The position numbers and the translations under genes are program-made. Positions 1-7,346 of a stretch of 14,476 bases of DNA are shown in pieces. Each line of letters opens with the position of its first letter. Positions within the stretch are counted from its first letter, which is position 1. This DNA is from Savagea sp. (GTDB taxonomy: Bacteria; Bacillota; Bacilli; Bacillales_A; Planococcaceae), in the NCBI GenBank assembly GCA_030146155.1, contig JASLCF010000192.1, positions 1 to 14,476 of the forward strand, in the 5' to 3' direction. The notes beneath the pieces are model-generated. The model did not search any database. It saw nothing but the letters and a program-made list of their open reading frames with translations, and was not told where the DNA came from.

Positions 1-1362
1 AATTATAGTTTCACTTTCGATACTTCCAAATTCGCATTCTAATAAATTGTTTTCAGGATCATTAGCAAAACAGCCATTGCGATAGACAGAAGCAACGTCC
101 TGTTTAATCATTTCAATACGAGGGGCAGGGAGGATGTTGGAATCAATGACTTGGTCTATTCGTTGAATCATTGCACCTGGATGGTTTGCGTCTACTGTTG
201 AAGATTGACTTTCTTGTTTAAATTGATAGGTTGCATACTGTTCAGATCCGACGAATAAAAGAACAAGGATGCCAATATAGCCTAGACCCATCGGCATTGT
301 TTGTTTACCCCACTTTTTATTTCTGATAGGCTTCTCAATCCATTGAATGGTAAAGAGAGAATGAAAGAAATCATAATGATGAGTGTACCATGAGGAAAAG
401 GAACGCTGTCTGTATCAAATAAATGGAGGTAATAAATTAAAATTGGCCAATGCCATAAGTAGAATCTGAAAGAAACACTTCCTATGTTCGTGAGTACGGC
501 TGAGCTTAATAATGAATAAGCACTATATGTAGTAGATTGATTGCCTGCGATTAAAATAAAGAGTGTAAAAAGGACGGGCAATAGAGCAATTGCACCAGGA
601 AAAACATCTTGAACTGAAATTACTAAACCCAAAGAGACTAATCCGATTAAACCTACCCATCCCACTAACCAAGCCACCCATTTTTGAAGTGTGAGTTGAT
701 GAAGTACGATAGCCAATAAACTTCCCATTCCGAATTCCCAAACGTTTATCAAGGTATGATAGTAAGCAAGAGCTTGATTTTGTTCTGTTAAAAAAACAGA
801 ATAGCCAAATGAAAGGATTGAAATAAAAGTAACAAATATAAAAAGAATTTTTTTGAAAGGATTTGTTTAAAGAACCTTTGAATAATCAAGACAAGTGAAA
901 AAATACCCATCCAAATGATATAGAATTGAAACTGAATACTTAAGGCCCAGAATTGTTGAAAAGGGCTTGCACTTGATTGATTCATTAGATAGTTCATCGC
1001 ATCTTTAGCTAATTGAATATTTTCGAAAAATAATAGTGAGGCGAAAAAGTGCCTTGTTAAATCATTACTCAAAAAGCTAGGGAGGATTATCCAACCCACT
1101 CTGTATGTAGTCAATGCAACAGTTAAAGTTGTCGGCACAAGTCGTTTAAGTAATTTTACAATGTAATGGATAGGTTGAATAGATCCCTGTCTTTCAATAA
1201 TAGAAAGTAAAGAATATGTGATAAGTAGTCCAGAAATGACGAAGAAGACATCGACGTCTCCAGATACACTGTGCATCCAAATATGATAGATAGCTACTAA
1301 AAGAGTTGCGACATCCCGAAGACCTTCTATTTCTTTTCGATGTCTATACGATTTGTAGACAT
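1..1362 (-). pseudogene. Broken acyltransferase-3 family (OafA/OatA-like) membrane O-acyltransferase, cut by window edge
   Basis: The intact family moves acyl (usually acetyl) groups across the membrane onto surface sugars. The ATG at 1362-1360 has an AGGAGG site 5 bases upstream but reads only 11 codons to a stop. The real protein continues in another frame: an N-terminal RKEIEGLR motif, the probable catalytic His in IYHIW, DVDVFFVISG, then FWALSIQFQFYIIW. The frame changes again near 845-865 (continuing VTFISILSFGYSVFLTEQ) and near 345-355 (continuing IQWIEKPIRNKKWG), then stays open to base 1, ending in CEFGSIESETII. In relatives a GDSH-type SGNH block follows there, so the window stops just before that domain. 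All three breaks fit loss of one base, two of them in near-identical ACAAATC(G/C) contexts. GGVDVFF has become GDVDVFF and GLRAVA has become GLRDVA, suggesting genuine decay. Sequencing error is the main alternative. Confidence 0.85.
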
Positions 1363-1391
1363 AAGTCCTCCTTTTAAATAATATTTCATTT

Positions 1392-1424
1392 ATTATAGAG
1401 TAAAAAAACCCCTCAAATTGTCAG
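1392..1424 (-). promoter_or_regulatory. Possible promoter of the acyltransferase pseudogene, embedded in the upstream terminator
   Basis: On the minus strand a perfect TATAAT lies at 1397-1392, about 30 bases before the pseudogene start. The only -35-like options are CAATTT (1420-1415, 17-bp spacing) and TGACAA (1424-1419, 21-bp spacing), both poor. The -35 region falls within the terminator stem of the preceding gene, so the two signals would overlap. Only the -10 is convincing. Confidence 0.3.
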
Positions 1425-1450
1425 CTAGCTATGCTAACAACCTGAGAGGT
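1402..1450 (-). terminator. Intrinsic terminator of the Wzy-like gene
   Basis: Read on the minus strand, ACCTCTCAGGTTGT pairs with ACAATTTGAGGGGT over 14 positions (three G-U pairs). The loop itself can fold (TAGC ATA GCTA), and seven T follow at 1408-1402. It starts about 12 bases after the stop codon of the 1462-2919 gene and separates that gene from the acyltransferase remnant. Confidence 0.8.
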
Positions 1451-1461
1451 CCGAGTGAGTG

Positions 1462-2919
1462 CTATTTATAAAATTGTTTTCTATCTTGCATGTAAACAGC
1501 AAGTAACACGAAAAAGATTAAATCATAAGACTTCAATTCCCAAATATTATAATACATACCAGATACACCTGTAGAGAGCCATAGAGCAATCATGAACGCA
1601 CTGAATGGGTGTTTGAAGCGTTTGTAGTCTCGAATGAAAACAGCTAACATAGTCAATAAAAATGCTGCAAATAAGAGGACTCCTATTGCACCTGTTTCTG
1701 TAATCACTTGGATATACTGATTATCTGAGTAGATTTTATTTTCAAAGTAAATGGATAAATCAATTCCATAATCTTCATAGATAGGGGAACCATAAGCAAT
1801 TGTAGCAGCTCCGCCAAATGTTCCAAAGCCAGTTCCTGTAATAGGTTGATCTTTCCATATTTCGAACCCTTTTTTAATATAAAAGATTCGACCATTGGAA
1901 GTCATACGCTCAATATTTTTTTCATCAAATGTTTGACCAAATCGATCAGAGATGGATCCAATTGAAGAGCCATCAGGTGCTTCGACACCAATTGATTTGA
2001 CTGCCCAGACACCTGCATTAACAGGTATGTAAACAAAGAGTAGCGAAAGGATAAAACCGATAGTTAAGGTTTTAATCAATTTAAATCTTCTAGTGATGAT
2101 GATATACGTTAACCCGAGTACAATAGCCGAGATGAGAGTACCTCGTGAGAATGTAAGGATTAAAACCCCAATGAATAGGATAAGAGAGATACCTAAAAAC
2201 TTCGTTAACCTTGAGAGCTTTAGTTCATAGGCGATGTAAAGCACTGCAATAATTGAAAACATCATTAATAGTGCCAATGTGTTCGGATTACCTGTTAAAC
2301 CATAAATTCGACTGAAGTTTTCAGCAGATAAAGGCATGTATTTCCAATATTCAGGTAAGAAGAGTTGTCTGATGGATATTTTTTCAATCAGGCCATGAAT
2401 AGCAAGTAACCAGCCTAATCCGAGAGCTGTATAAGCTAAAGATAACTTAAAGTTTTTCGGTAGTTCTGTACGTGCTAAGTAATAATAAATGAGATACATA
2501 ATTAAAAATGTTCGTAGTTGGAAGATAATTGCTGATAAGCTTACCTCGTTGAAATAAGCCACAATAGAACCAAAAGCTAGAAATGCAAAATAGGCAATTT
2601 CAAACCATTTAAAAGTAAATAAGGTTTTCATATTAAACTTTGTTTCAAGCAATAAACGAATCAATAGAACGAATGTAATTAAGTCTCCAATGAACTTTAG
2701 ACCAGGATTAATTTCAGTTAAAAATGGTCGTATTGAAACGTAAACAATTAAGAAAAGTAAACTTTGAAAAGGTTTAATGAAGGCATAGCCAACAAAAATG
2801 ATAGAAGTAAGAATCAGTGCAATTTTTGAAGGCACCAGTGTAAGTAATAGCACTAGTACAGTCAACGCTGCAATGACAAAGTAATCTTTTTTCTGTATTG
2901 TATGTGAGGAATTTAGCAT
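1462..2919 (-). CDS. O-antigen ligase/polymerase-like (Wzy_C) polytopic membrane protein
   Basis: The protein has 485 residues and is mostly hydrophobic, with roughly 11-12 predicted membrane segments and a large outer loop at about residues 302-400. It resembles the Wzy_C / O-antigen ligase family: a TFSRG motif (256-260) in a membrane segment, a loop with NGRIFYIKKGFEIWKDQP (R344), the glycine-rich GTGFGTFG (362-369), and DNQYIQVITETGAIG near residue 400, just before the next membrane segment. Family members polymerise lipid-linked repeat units or transfer finished glycans to an acceptor on the outer face of the membrane. Here the substrate is not known; the csaB/SLH neighbourhood suggests a secondary wall polysaccharide or another surface glycan. 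The start is ATG at 2919 with AAAGGA upstream at a rather long spacing (about 11). It is transcribed alone, divergently from the glycosidase at 3167, and ends at its own terminator. Confidence 0.85.
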   Translation of the reverse strand: MLNSSHTIQKKDYFVIAALTVLVLLLTLVPSKIALILTSIIFVGYAFIKPFQSLLFLIVYVSIRPFLTEINPGLKFIGDLITFVLLIRLLLETKFNMKTLFTFKWFEIAYFAFLAFGSIVAYFNEVSLSAIIFQLRTFLIMYLIYYYLARTELPKNFKLSLAYTALGLGWLLAIHGLIEKISIRQLFLPEYWKYMPLSAENFSRIYGLTGNPNTLALLMMFSIIAVLYIAYELKLSRLTKFLGISLILFIGVLILTFSRGTLISAIVLGLTYIIITRRFKLIKTLTIGFILSLLFVYIPVNAGVWAVKSIGVEAPDGSSIGSISDRFGQTFDEKNIERMTSNGRIFYIKKGFEIWKDQPITGTGFGTFGGAATIAYGSPIYEDYGIDLSIYFENKIYSDNQYIQVITETGAIGVLLFAAFLLTMLAVFIRDYKRFKHPFSAFMIALWLSTGVSGMYYNIWELKSYDLIFFVLLAVYMQDRKQFYK

Positions 2920-2988
2920 GAGTGAATAAGTCCTTTCATTTCAAAATAAAGTTAAGTTGTAATTAGTACGCATTTTGCAAGTTGATGC

Positions 2989-3020
2989 ATGATAAATACA
3001 GACTGACTGTTACTTATCAT
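2989..3020. repeat. 32-bp imperfect palindrome in the divergent intergenic region
   Basis: The left arm ATGATAAATACAG (2989-3001) mirrors the right arm CTGTTACTTATCAT (3007-3020). The arms match except for one substitution and one extra base, around the spacer ACTGA. No T-tract follows on either strand, so it is not an intrinsic terminator. It lies about 70-100 bases before the Wzy-like start and about 150 before the glycosidase start, a place suited to an operator serving either gene. Operator function is inference. Confidence 0.55.
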
Positions 3021-3070
3021 ACCTTATTCATTCAAAAAAAGAAATCAGTAATAAACATTCCTTTAGGACA

Positions 3071-3099
3071 TTATCATGGATAAAAATGTATGTTATCAT
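3071..3099. repeat. Two TTATCAT direct repeats 22 bp apart
   Basis: TTATCAT occurs at 3071-3077 and 3093-3099, exactly 22 bp (two helical turns) apart, upstream of the glycosidase. The same heptamer is the end of each arm of the palindrome at 2989-3020. The first copy also forms TTATC ATG GATAA (3071-3083). ATTATAAAG follows at 3098-3106 and contains a possible -10 (TATAAA, 3100-3105), but no good -35 is visible. Confidence 0.45.
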
Positions 3100-3145
3100 T
3101 ATAAAGTAATCCCTCTTGTATTGGACGAGTTGTGGATAAAAATGT
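3077..3145 (+). repeat. 13-bp direct repeat, two copies
   Basis: TGGATAAAAATGT is present exactly at 3077-3089 and 3133-3145, 56 bp apart. The second copy ends 21 bases before the glycosidase start codon, in its leader. It may be a regulatory repeat or a chance duplication in AT-rich sequence. Confidence 0.5.
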
Positions 3146-3152
3146 TTCGGAA

Positions 3153-3159
3153 AAGGCGG
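3153..3159 (+). promoter_or_regulatory. Ribosome binding site fixing the TTG start at 3167
   Basis: AAGGCGG sits 7 bases before TTG (3167). The next in-frame ATG at 3179 has only AAAAAGAAG before it and would trim the basic N-terminus of the signal peptide. TTG is therefore the better start. Confidence 0.6.
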
Positions 3160-3166
3160 TAATCAA

Positions 3167-5416
3167 TTGAAAAAGAAGATGAAATGGTTCACATTCCTTT
3201 TAGTCTTAGGTTTATTCATACAAGTGCCAGTGTCAGTTGCAGCTGCAAGTACAACCTTATCACCTGGTATTCAGTTACATAAAAGCAAAGAAGGTTCAAG
3301 AAGTTTTAATCAACTGTCCATCGATTTAAATAATCCATATACTAGTTTATCGTTAGGCTTGCCTTCGAGATATGGTGGCACTGCAACAACAAGTGCTCTA
3401 GGAACGCAACATAGCACGGAATCAAGAAAAGTAGTAGGTGCTGTAAATGCTTCTTTTTATCATATGAATAATGGACACCCTATGTATTTACTGGCTAAAA
3501 ATAATGAAATCATTAATAATGGCGTAATTGCAGAAAATGCGAATCACTATGTGAGTCAGCGTATTGCATTTGGATTAACGAAAAATAATACACCATTAAT
3601 AGAACTGTTTAAAGAAACGTTTAGCGCAACGACACCGCATGGTAATTTTACAATCACTGGAGTGAATGGAACGAGAGAATCAGATAATTTAATTTTATAT
3701 ACTCCTCAACACCATTTGAAACATACAGGAACAAACGAATTTGGAACTGAATATGTGTTTGAAACAAGTCAACCTATTAGTAAAACTTCATTTGGTACTC
3801 AATTAACAGGAAAATTAGTTGATATTCGTTTATATGGCGACAAGAAAACTAAAACTATACAACCCACACAATTCATTTTATCAGCTAATGGAAAGCGTTC
3901 GAATGACTTGATACCACTTTCAATCGGGGATGACGTGACGGTCAATCTATCCATCAATGAACCATGGAGAGATGCGGCGTTTATTCTGGGAAGTGGTCCA
4001 CAATTAGTCAAGAATAATCAAGTGTATTTAACAATGAATGAAAATAGTGAAAGAGCGAGAAGAATCGCTGCAAGAAGTGCGGTAGCGATTAAATCTAAAA
4101 CAAATGAAGTTCATTTTGTTACAGTTGATCACGGAAACGGAAATACTGGGATGAGTTTGAAACAATTTGCTGAATATCTGGTGAGACAAGGTTATGATTC
4201 GGCATTAAACCTTGACGGTGGTGGGTCAACTACAATGGCTTATCGTCCATACGGTACTTCGACACTCTGGGTAGCTAATCAGCCAACATATGGCAGTCAA
4301 AGGAAAGTCTCAGCGATATTAGAAGCAGTGAGTACAGCGCCCACTCAAGCTGTAGCAAACAAAATAGATTATCAAGTTCCTCATGCGAATCAAACATTAC
4401 TCGTAGGTGCATCCTTACAGCCTAAGGTCAATTATGCAATTGATAAATATATGAACCCATTACCTGTTGCTAAAGTAAGTTTTAATCCACAACACTCAAA
4501 AATGACTTCCAAAAATAACTCTCTATTAGCAACTACAGCAGGTCAAGAAACAGTTGCAGTTCAATATAATGGACAAACGGTGACTACTTTTACAGTCAAT
4601 ATTGTAAGAGGTCCTGCGAAGATTGAATTGAAACCAGCTAAAAAGGAAGCACAACCTGGAGAAAGAATCTCTCTTAGTCATGCAATTAAAGACAGTAAAG
4701 GTCAACCGATAGTAGCACCTCAATCAGCCTATCAGTGGTCAATTACCCCATCACTCGGGAAGATTGAAAATGGAGTTTGGGTTGTATCATCGAATGAAGG
4801 AGCAAAAGGAACAATTACTTTAAAAGTAGGAGATCAGTCTTCTTCAATTCCTGTTTCTATTGCTAAAAAAGAGGTAGCTGCCCCATCAGCTCAATTCACA
4901 GACATTGGTCCGAAATTTATTTATAAGAAAGAATTAGATTACTTATTAAGTAATGGTATTATGAAAGGTGATGACAAGTCAAAACTGTTCAGACCGAATG
5001 ACTCGTTAACAAGAGCGCATGCCGTTGTTATTCTTTCGAGAGTCCTCAATTTAGAATTGACAAATGAGACTATAAAAAACTTTAAAGACGTACCAACTAC
5101 ACATATGTATGCTAAGGAAATTCAGGCAGCAGTTAAAGCGGGTATTGTATCAGGAAATGATGAAGGGTTTTTCAATCCAGAACAACCTGTAAGTAGGAGT
5201 CAGATGGCAAAAATAATGGTTAATGCTTTCCAACTCGAAGGAAAGTCATCGGTTCAGTTTAAAGATGTGAAAGCAAGTAACTGGGATGCCCCTTATATTG
5301 ATAAGTTAGTAGGAAGTGGTGTGGCTACTGGTTACGATGATGGGACCTATCAAGGAGCAAAACCTATCCAAAGAATTCATTTTGGGAAATTAATCTATAA
5401 TGTGAAAAATAAATAG
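3167..5416 (+). CDS. Secreted phosphodiester glycosidase (NAGPA domain) with three SLH domains
   Basis: The protein has 749 residues. A signal peptide (MKKKMKWFTFLLVLGL, likely cut near AAA27) is followed by a phosphodiester glycosidase domain at about 30-388. Family landmarks are VNASFYHMNNGHP (93-105), the RRIAARSAVAIKS block (298-310), TVDHGNGNTGMSL (319-331) and NLDGGGSTTMAYR (348-360). This fold, named after the human uncovering enzyme, cleaves sugar-1-phosphodiester bonds; the bacterial substrate is not evident here. Residues about 395-570 look like one or two beta-sandwich (Ig-like) spacer domains. Three SLH domains begin at F577, F639 and F698 and would bind pyruvylated wall polysaccharide. 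Their ITRAE-like motifs read LTRAH, VSRSQ and IQRIH; the third repeat is the most degenerate and runs to the C-terminus. The gene is monocistronic, starts at TTG, and converges on the amidase gene across a shared terminator. Confidence 0.88.
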   Translation: MKKKMKWFTFLLVLGLFIQVPVSVAAASTTLSPGIQLHKSKEGSRSFNQLSIDLNNPYTSLSLGLPSRYGGTATTSALGTQHSTESRKVVGAVNASFYHMNNGHPMYLLAKNNEIINNGVIAENANHYVSQRIAFGLTKNNTPLIELFKETFSATTPHGNFTITGVNGTRESDNLILYTPQHHLKHTGTNEFGTEYVFETSQPISKTSFGTQLTGKLVDIRLYGDKKTKTIQPTQFILSANGKRSNDLIPLSIGDDVTVNLSINEPWRDAAFILGSGPQLVKNNQVYLTMNENSERARRIAARSAVAIKSKTNEVHFVTVDHGNGNTGMSLKQFAEYLVRQGYDSALNLDGGGSTTMAYRPYGTSTLWVANQPTYGSQRKVSAILEAVSTAPTQAVANKIDYQVPHANQTLLVGASLQPKVNYAIDKYMNPLPVAKVSFNPQHSKMTSKNNSLLATTAGQETVAVQYNGQTVTTFTVNIVRGPAKIELKPAKKEAQPGERISLSHAIKDSKGQPIVAPQSAYQWSITPSLGKIENGVWVVSSNEGAKGTITLKVGDQSSSIPVSIAKKEVAAPSAQFTDIGPKFIYKKELDYLLSNGIMKGDDKSKLFRPNDSLTRAHAVVILSRVLNLELTNETIKNFKDVPTTHMYAKEIQAAVKAGIVSGNDEGFFNPEQPVSRSQMAKIMVNAFQLEGKSSVQFKDVKASNWDAPYIDKLVGSGVATGYDDGTYQGAKPIQRIHFGKLIYNVKNK

Positions 5417-5435
5417 AGAACATATGAATGAGATT

Positions 5436-5478
5436 AAAAAAGAACTAACTGAAATGATTTTCAGTTAGTTCTTTTTTT
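5436..5478. terminator. Bidirectional intrinsic terminator between convergent SLH genes
   Basis: GAACTAACTGAAA (5442-5454) and TTTCAGTTAGTTC (5459-5471) form a perfect 13-bp stem with loop TGAT. It is flanked by six A (5436-5441) and seven T (5472-5478), so it works in both directions. Its T-tract overlaps the TAA stop codon (5479-5477) of the minus-strand amidase gene. Confidence 0.92.
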
Positions 5479-7183
5479 AATTACTGTAATAACTATATAG
5501 ACCATTCACAATTGCATCTGCAAACTTGTTTAAATCACGATCATTCGTCATTTTGTCACGATCACTCGCGTTCGAAATGAATCCAAGTTCAATTAAAATA
5601 GAAGGAATATTACTACTTCTTAATACAGCGAAAGGTGCAGTTTTCACACCACGGTTGGTCATATTTAAATCTTTGACAATATTCGATTGAACCAATTTAG
5701 CGAGTTGATTGCTTTCAGCAGAGTTATCGTTTGTTGTCATATCAAAAAACACTTCAGTTCCGTTAGCTTGAGGTCCATTGTAAGAATTCACGTGAATAGA
5801 AACAAAAGTTTCACCAAACACTTTTTTAGCATAATCTGTACGTTGTGTTAAACCTAAGTAACTATCGTCAGTACGTGTCATTTTTACATTCACACCTTGA
5901 CTTCTCAGTTTTTGTTCAACGAGTTTACTGACCTTAAATGTAATGTCTTTCTCATTCACACCAGAGTTTTGTGCTCCTGGGTCTGAACCACCATGACCTG
6001 CGTCAATTACAATAATACGATTAGCTAGCGGATTACCTTTTGTGTTCTTTAATTTCAGATACGTTTTATTCACATATCCTTTTGTTCCGTTAGCTGTTGT
6101 AATTTGTGCCCAACTGCCATTCAATTGATTCACATTGACTAATTGTTGACGAGATAATTTACCAACAATCGCACTTGAAGTAGTGGCAGATTGTCTGATA
6201 TTTAAACTATCAACAGTTACTTTTCCTTGTAAGTTCGCTACAGGGAGAGGAGCTGTTGGTTTTTCTTCAGGTTTTGGATTTGGCTTTACTTCTGGCTTAC
6301 TGACAACGGGTTCTTCATATTTTTTTATATACTTAGAATGAACAAAGCCAGTTTGGTTTGACCCGTATTTTATTTGGAACCATGGTCTATGTGATTTAAT
6401 TAGTGTAACTGCGTCACCATCTTTTAATTTTCCTTTAATGGTTGCATGTTCATTAGGTGAAGTTCGGACATTGAGAGAAGATCCTGTACCGAAGACTTGT
6501 CCTTTAGAGAACGGAATTGCAACACTTGGAATAGATAATCGCAAGTTGTCTGATAAAACTCTTCCTACAAATAAGGCAAATTGACTTCTTGTGAGGTTTG
6601 CTTGAGGATAGAATTTTTTAACTGATCCATCAGCAACGCCTGAATAATATAAACCATTAATAGCAGGAGCTATCGTGGCATTAGAAGCTACGTCATTGAA
6701 AAACATTGGAGTTTGTGAACCGACTGCTTGTTCTAAATTAAAAGCTTTTGCTAAAGCTTTCGCCATATCCGCTCGACTAATTGCTGCGTATGGAGAGACG
6801 GAATTGTTTTTCCCTTTATCCAAATAACCTAAGTGCACAGCAATTGATAAGTAACGATGAGTTTCAATATTGTTACCTCGAGGTTGTAAATCAGAAAACT
6901 TTTGAGTAGGAACTTTCATATTCCCTTTGCCTGTTGCTTCAACTAGAATTTTTGCAACATGAAAACGAGTTAATGTATTGGCCGGTTTATAAAGCGTTTT
7001 CCCTTTTTCTTGATAACCACTAATTAATTTTTTGTTGACCATTAATTCCACATGCTTATTATATTCAGCATTTGTCGGGACATCGGCAAAAGAAACTTTA
7101 GCTGATGCTTGTGGTGTTAAAAAGAAAGAAAATACGAGTACCATGACTAAAAGAGGAACAGAGAGTTTAATAACTTTTTTCAT
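5477..7183 (-). CDS. Secreted N-acetylmuramoyl-L-alanine amidase with SLH and SH3b wall-binding domains
   Basis: The protein has 568 residues. In order: a signal peptide with a likely cut after ASA (residue 28); three SLH domains (about 31-83, 96-150, 161-213); an SH3b domain (about 227-286); a Pro/Lys-rich linker (289-318); a second SH3b domain (about 319-378); and an Amidase_3 catalytic domain (389-563). It should cut the bond between MurNAc and L-Ala in peptidoglycan, zinc-dependently. The expected residues are present: H397 in DAGHGG, E411 in NEKD, H464 in SIHVN as metal ligands, and catalytic E532 in IELGF. The SLH motifs read LTRFH, ISRAD and LTRSQ. The start ATG has AAAGGAG 6 bases upstream. 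Having both SLH (polysaccharide) and SH3b (peptidoglycan) binding modules implies tight wall placement, as in S-layer-associated autolysins that help cells separate. It is divergent from csaB. Confidence 0.94.
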   Translation of the reverse strand: MKKVIKLSVPLLVMVLVFSFFLTPQASAKVSFADVPTNAEYNKHVELMVNKKLISGYQEKGKTLYKPANTLTRFHVAKILVEATGKGNMKVPTQKFSDLQPRGNNIETHRYLSIAVHLGYLDKGKNNSVSPYAAISRADMAKALAKAFNLEQAVGSQTPMFFNDVASNATIAPAINGLYYSGVADGSVKKFYPQANLTRSQFALFVGRVLSDNLRLSIPSVAIPFSKGQVFGTGSSLNVRTSPNEHATIKGKLKDGDAVTLIKSHRPWFQIKYGSNQTGFVHSKYIKKYEEPVVSKPEVKPNPKPEEKPTAPLPVANLQGKVTVDSLNIRQSATTSSAIVGKLSRQQLVNVNQLNGSWAQITTANGTKGYVNKTYLKLKNTKGNPLANRIIVIDAGHGGSDPGAQNSGVNEKDITFKVSKLVEQKLRSQGVNVKMTRTDDSYLGLTQRTDYAKKVFGETFVSIHVNSYNGPQANGTEVFFDMTTNDNSAESNQLAKLVQSNIVKDLNMTNRGVKTAPFAVLRSSNIPSILIELGFISNASDRDKMTNDRDLNKFADAIVNGLYSYYSN

Positions 7184-7300
7184 AATCGACTCCTTTAATT
7201 ATATTATTAATTGATAAAACTATCATAACATAGAAACGAGTACATTTTTTACTCCTATTGAAAAAATCATCAATGAATAAAGGTTTATTCTTCCGTTATA

Positions 7301-7309
7301 TGCTATAAT
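7301..7309 (+). promoter_or_regulatory. Extended -10 promoter of csaB
   Basis: TGCTATAAT (7301-7309) is a perfect extended -10 ending 37 bases before the csaB ATG. No good -35 lies 16-18 bp upstream (AGGTTT at 17 bp), which extended -10 promoters can tolerate. The surrounding 11-mer ATGCTATAATT also occurs in the promoter of the minus-strand flippase at 11485-11475. Confidence 0.55.
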
Positions 7310-7346
7310 TACTTAATCATTAGTGTTTTGAAAAGGAACGAAGAAA

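Noticed and set aside
850..856. A7 run in the acyltransferase remnant as a phase-variation switch
   Set aside because: Two further frameshifts at other sites would keep the gene off whatever the run length, and the missing base fits the nearby ACAAATCC better than the A run.
3799..4011. Minus-strand open frame inside the glycosidase gene (another lies at 4526-4723)
   Set aside because: Antisense to conserved domain sequence, no ribosome site and no recognisable product; shadow frames.
7212..7225. TGATA AAAC TATCA inverted repeat before the amidase gene as an operator
   Set aside because: Only 5-bp arms in very AT-rich sequence; its likeness to the TTATCAT sites at 2989-3099 is too short to trust.
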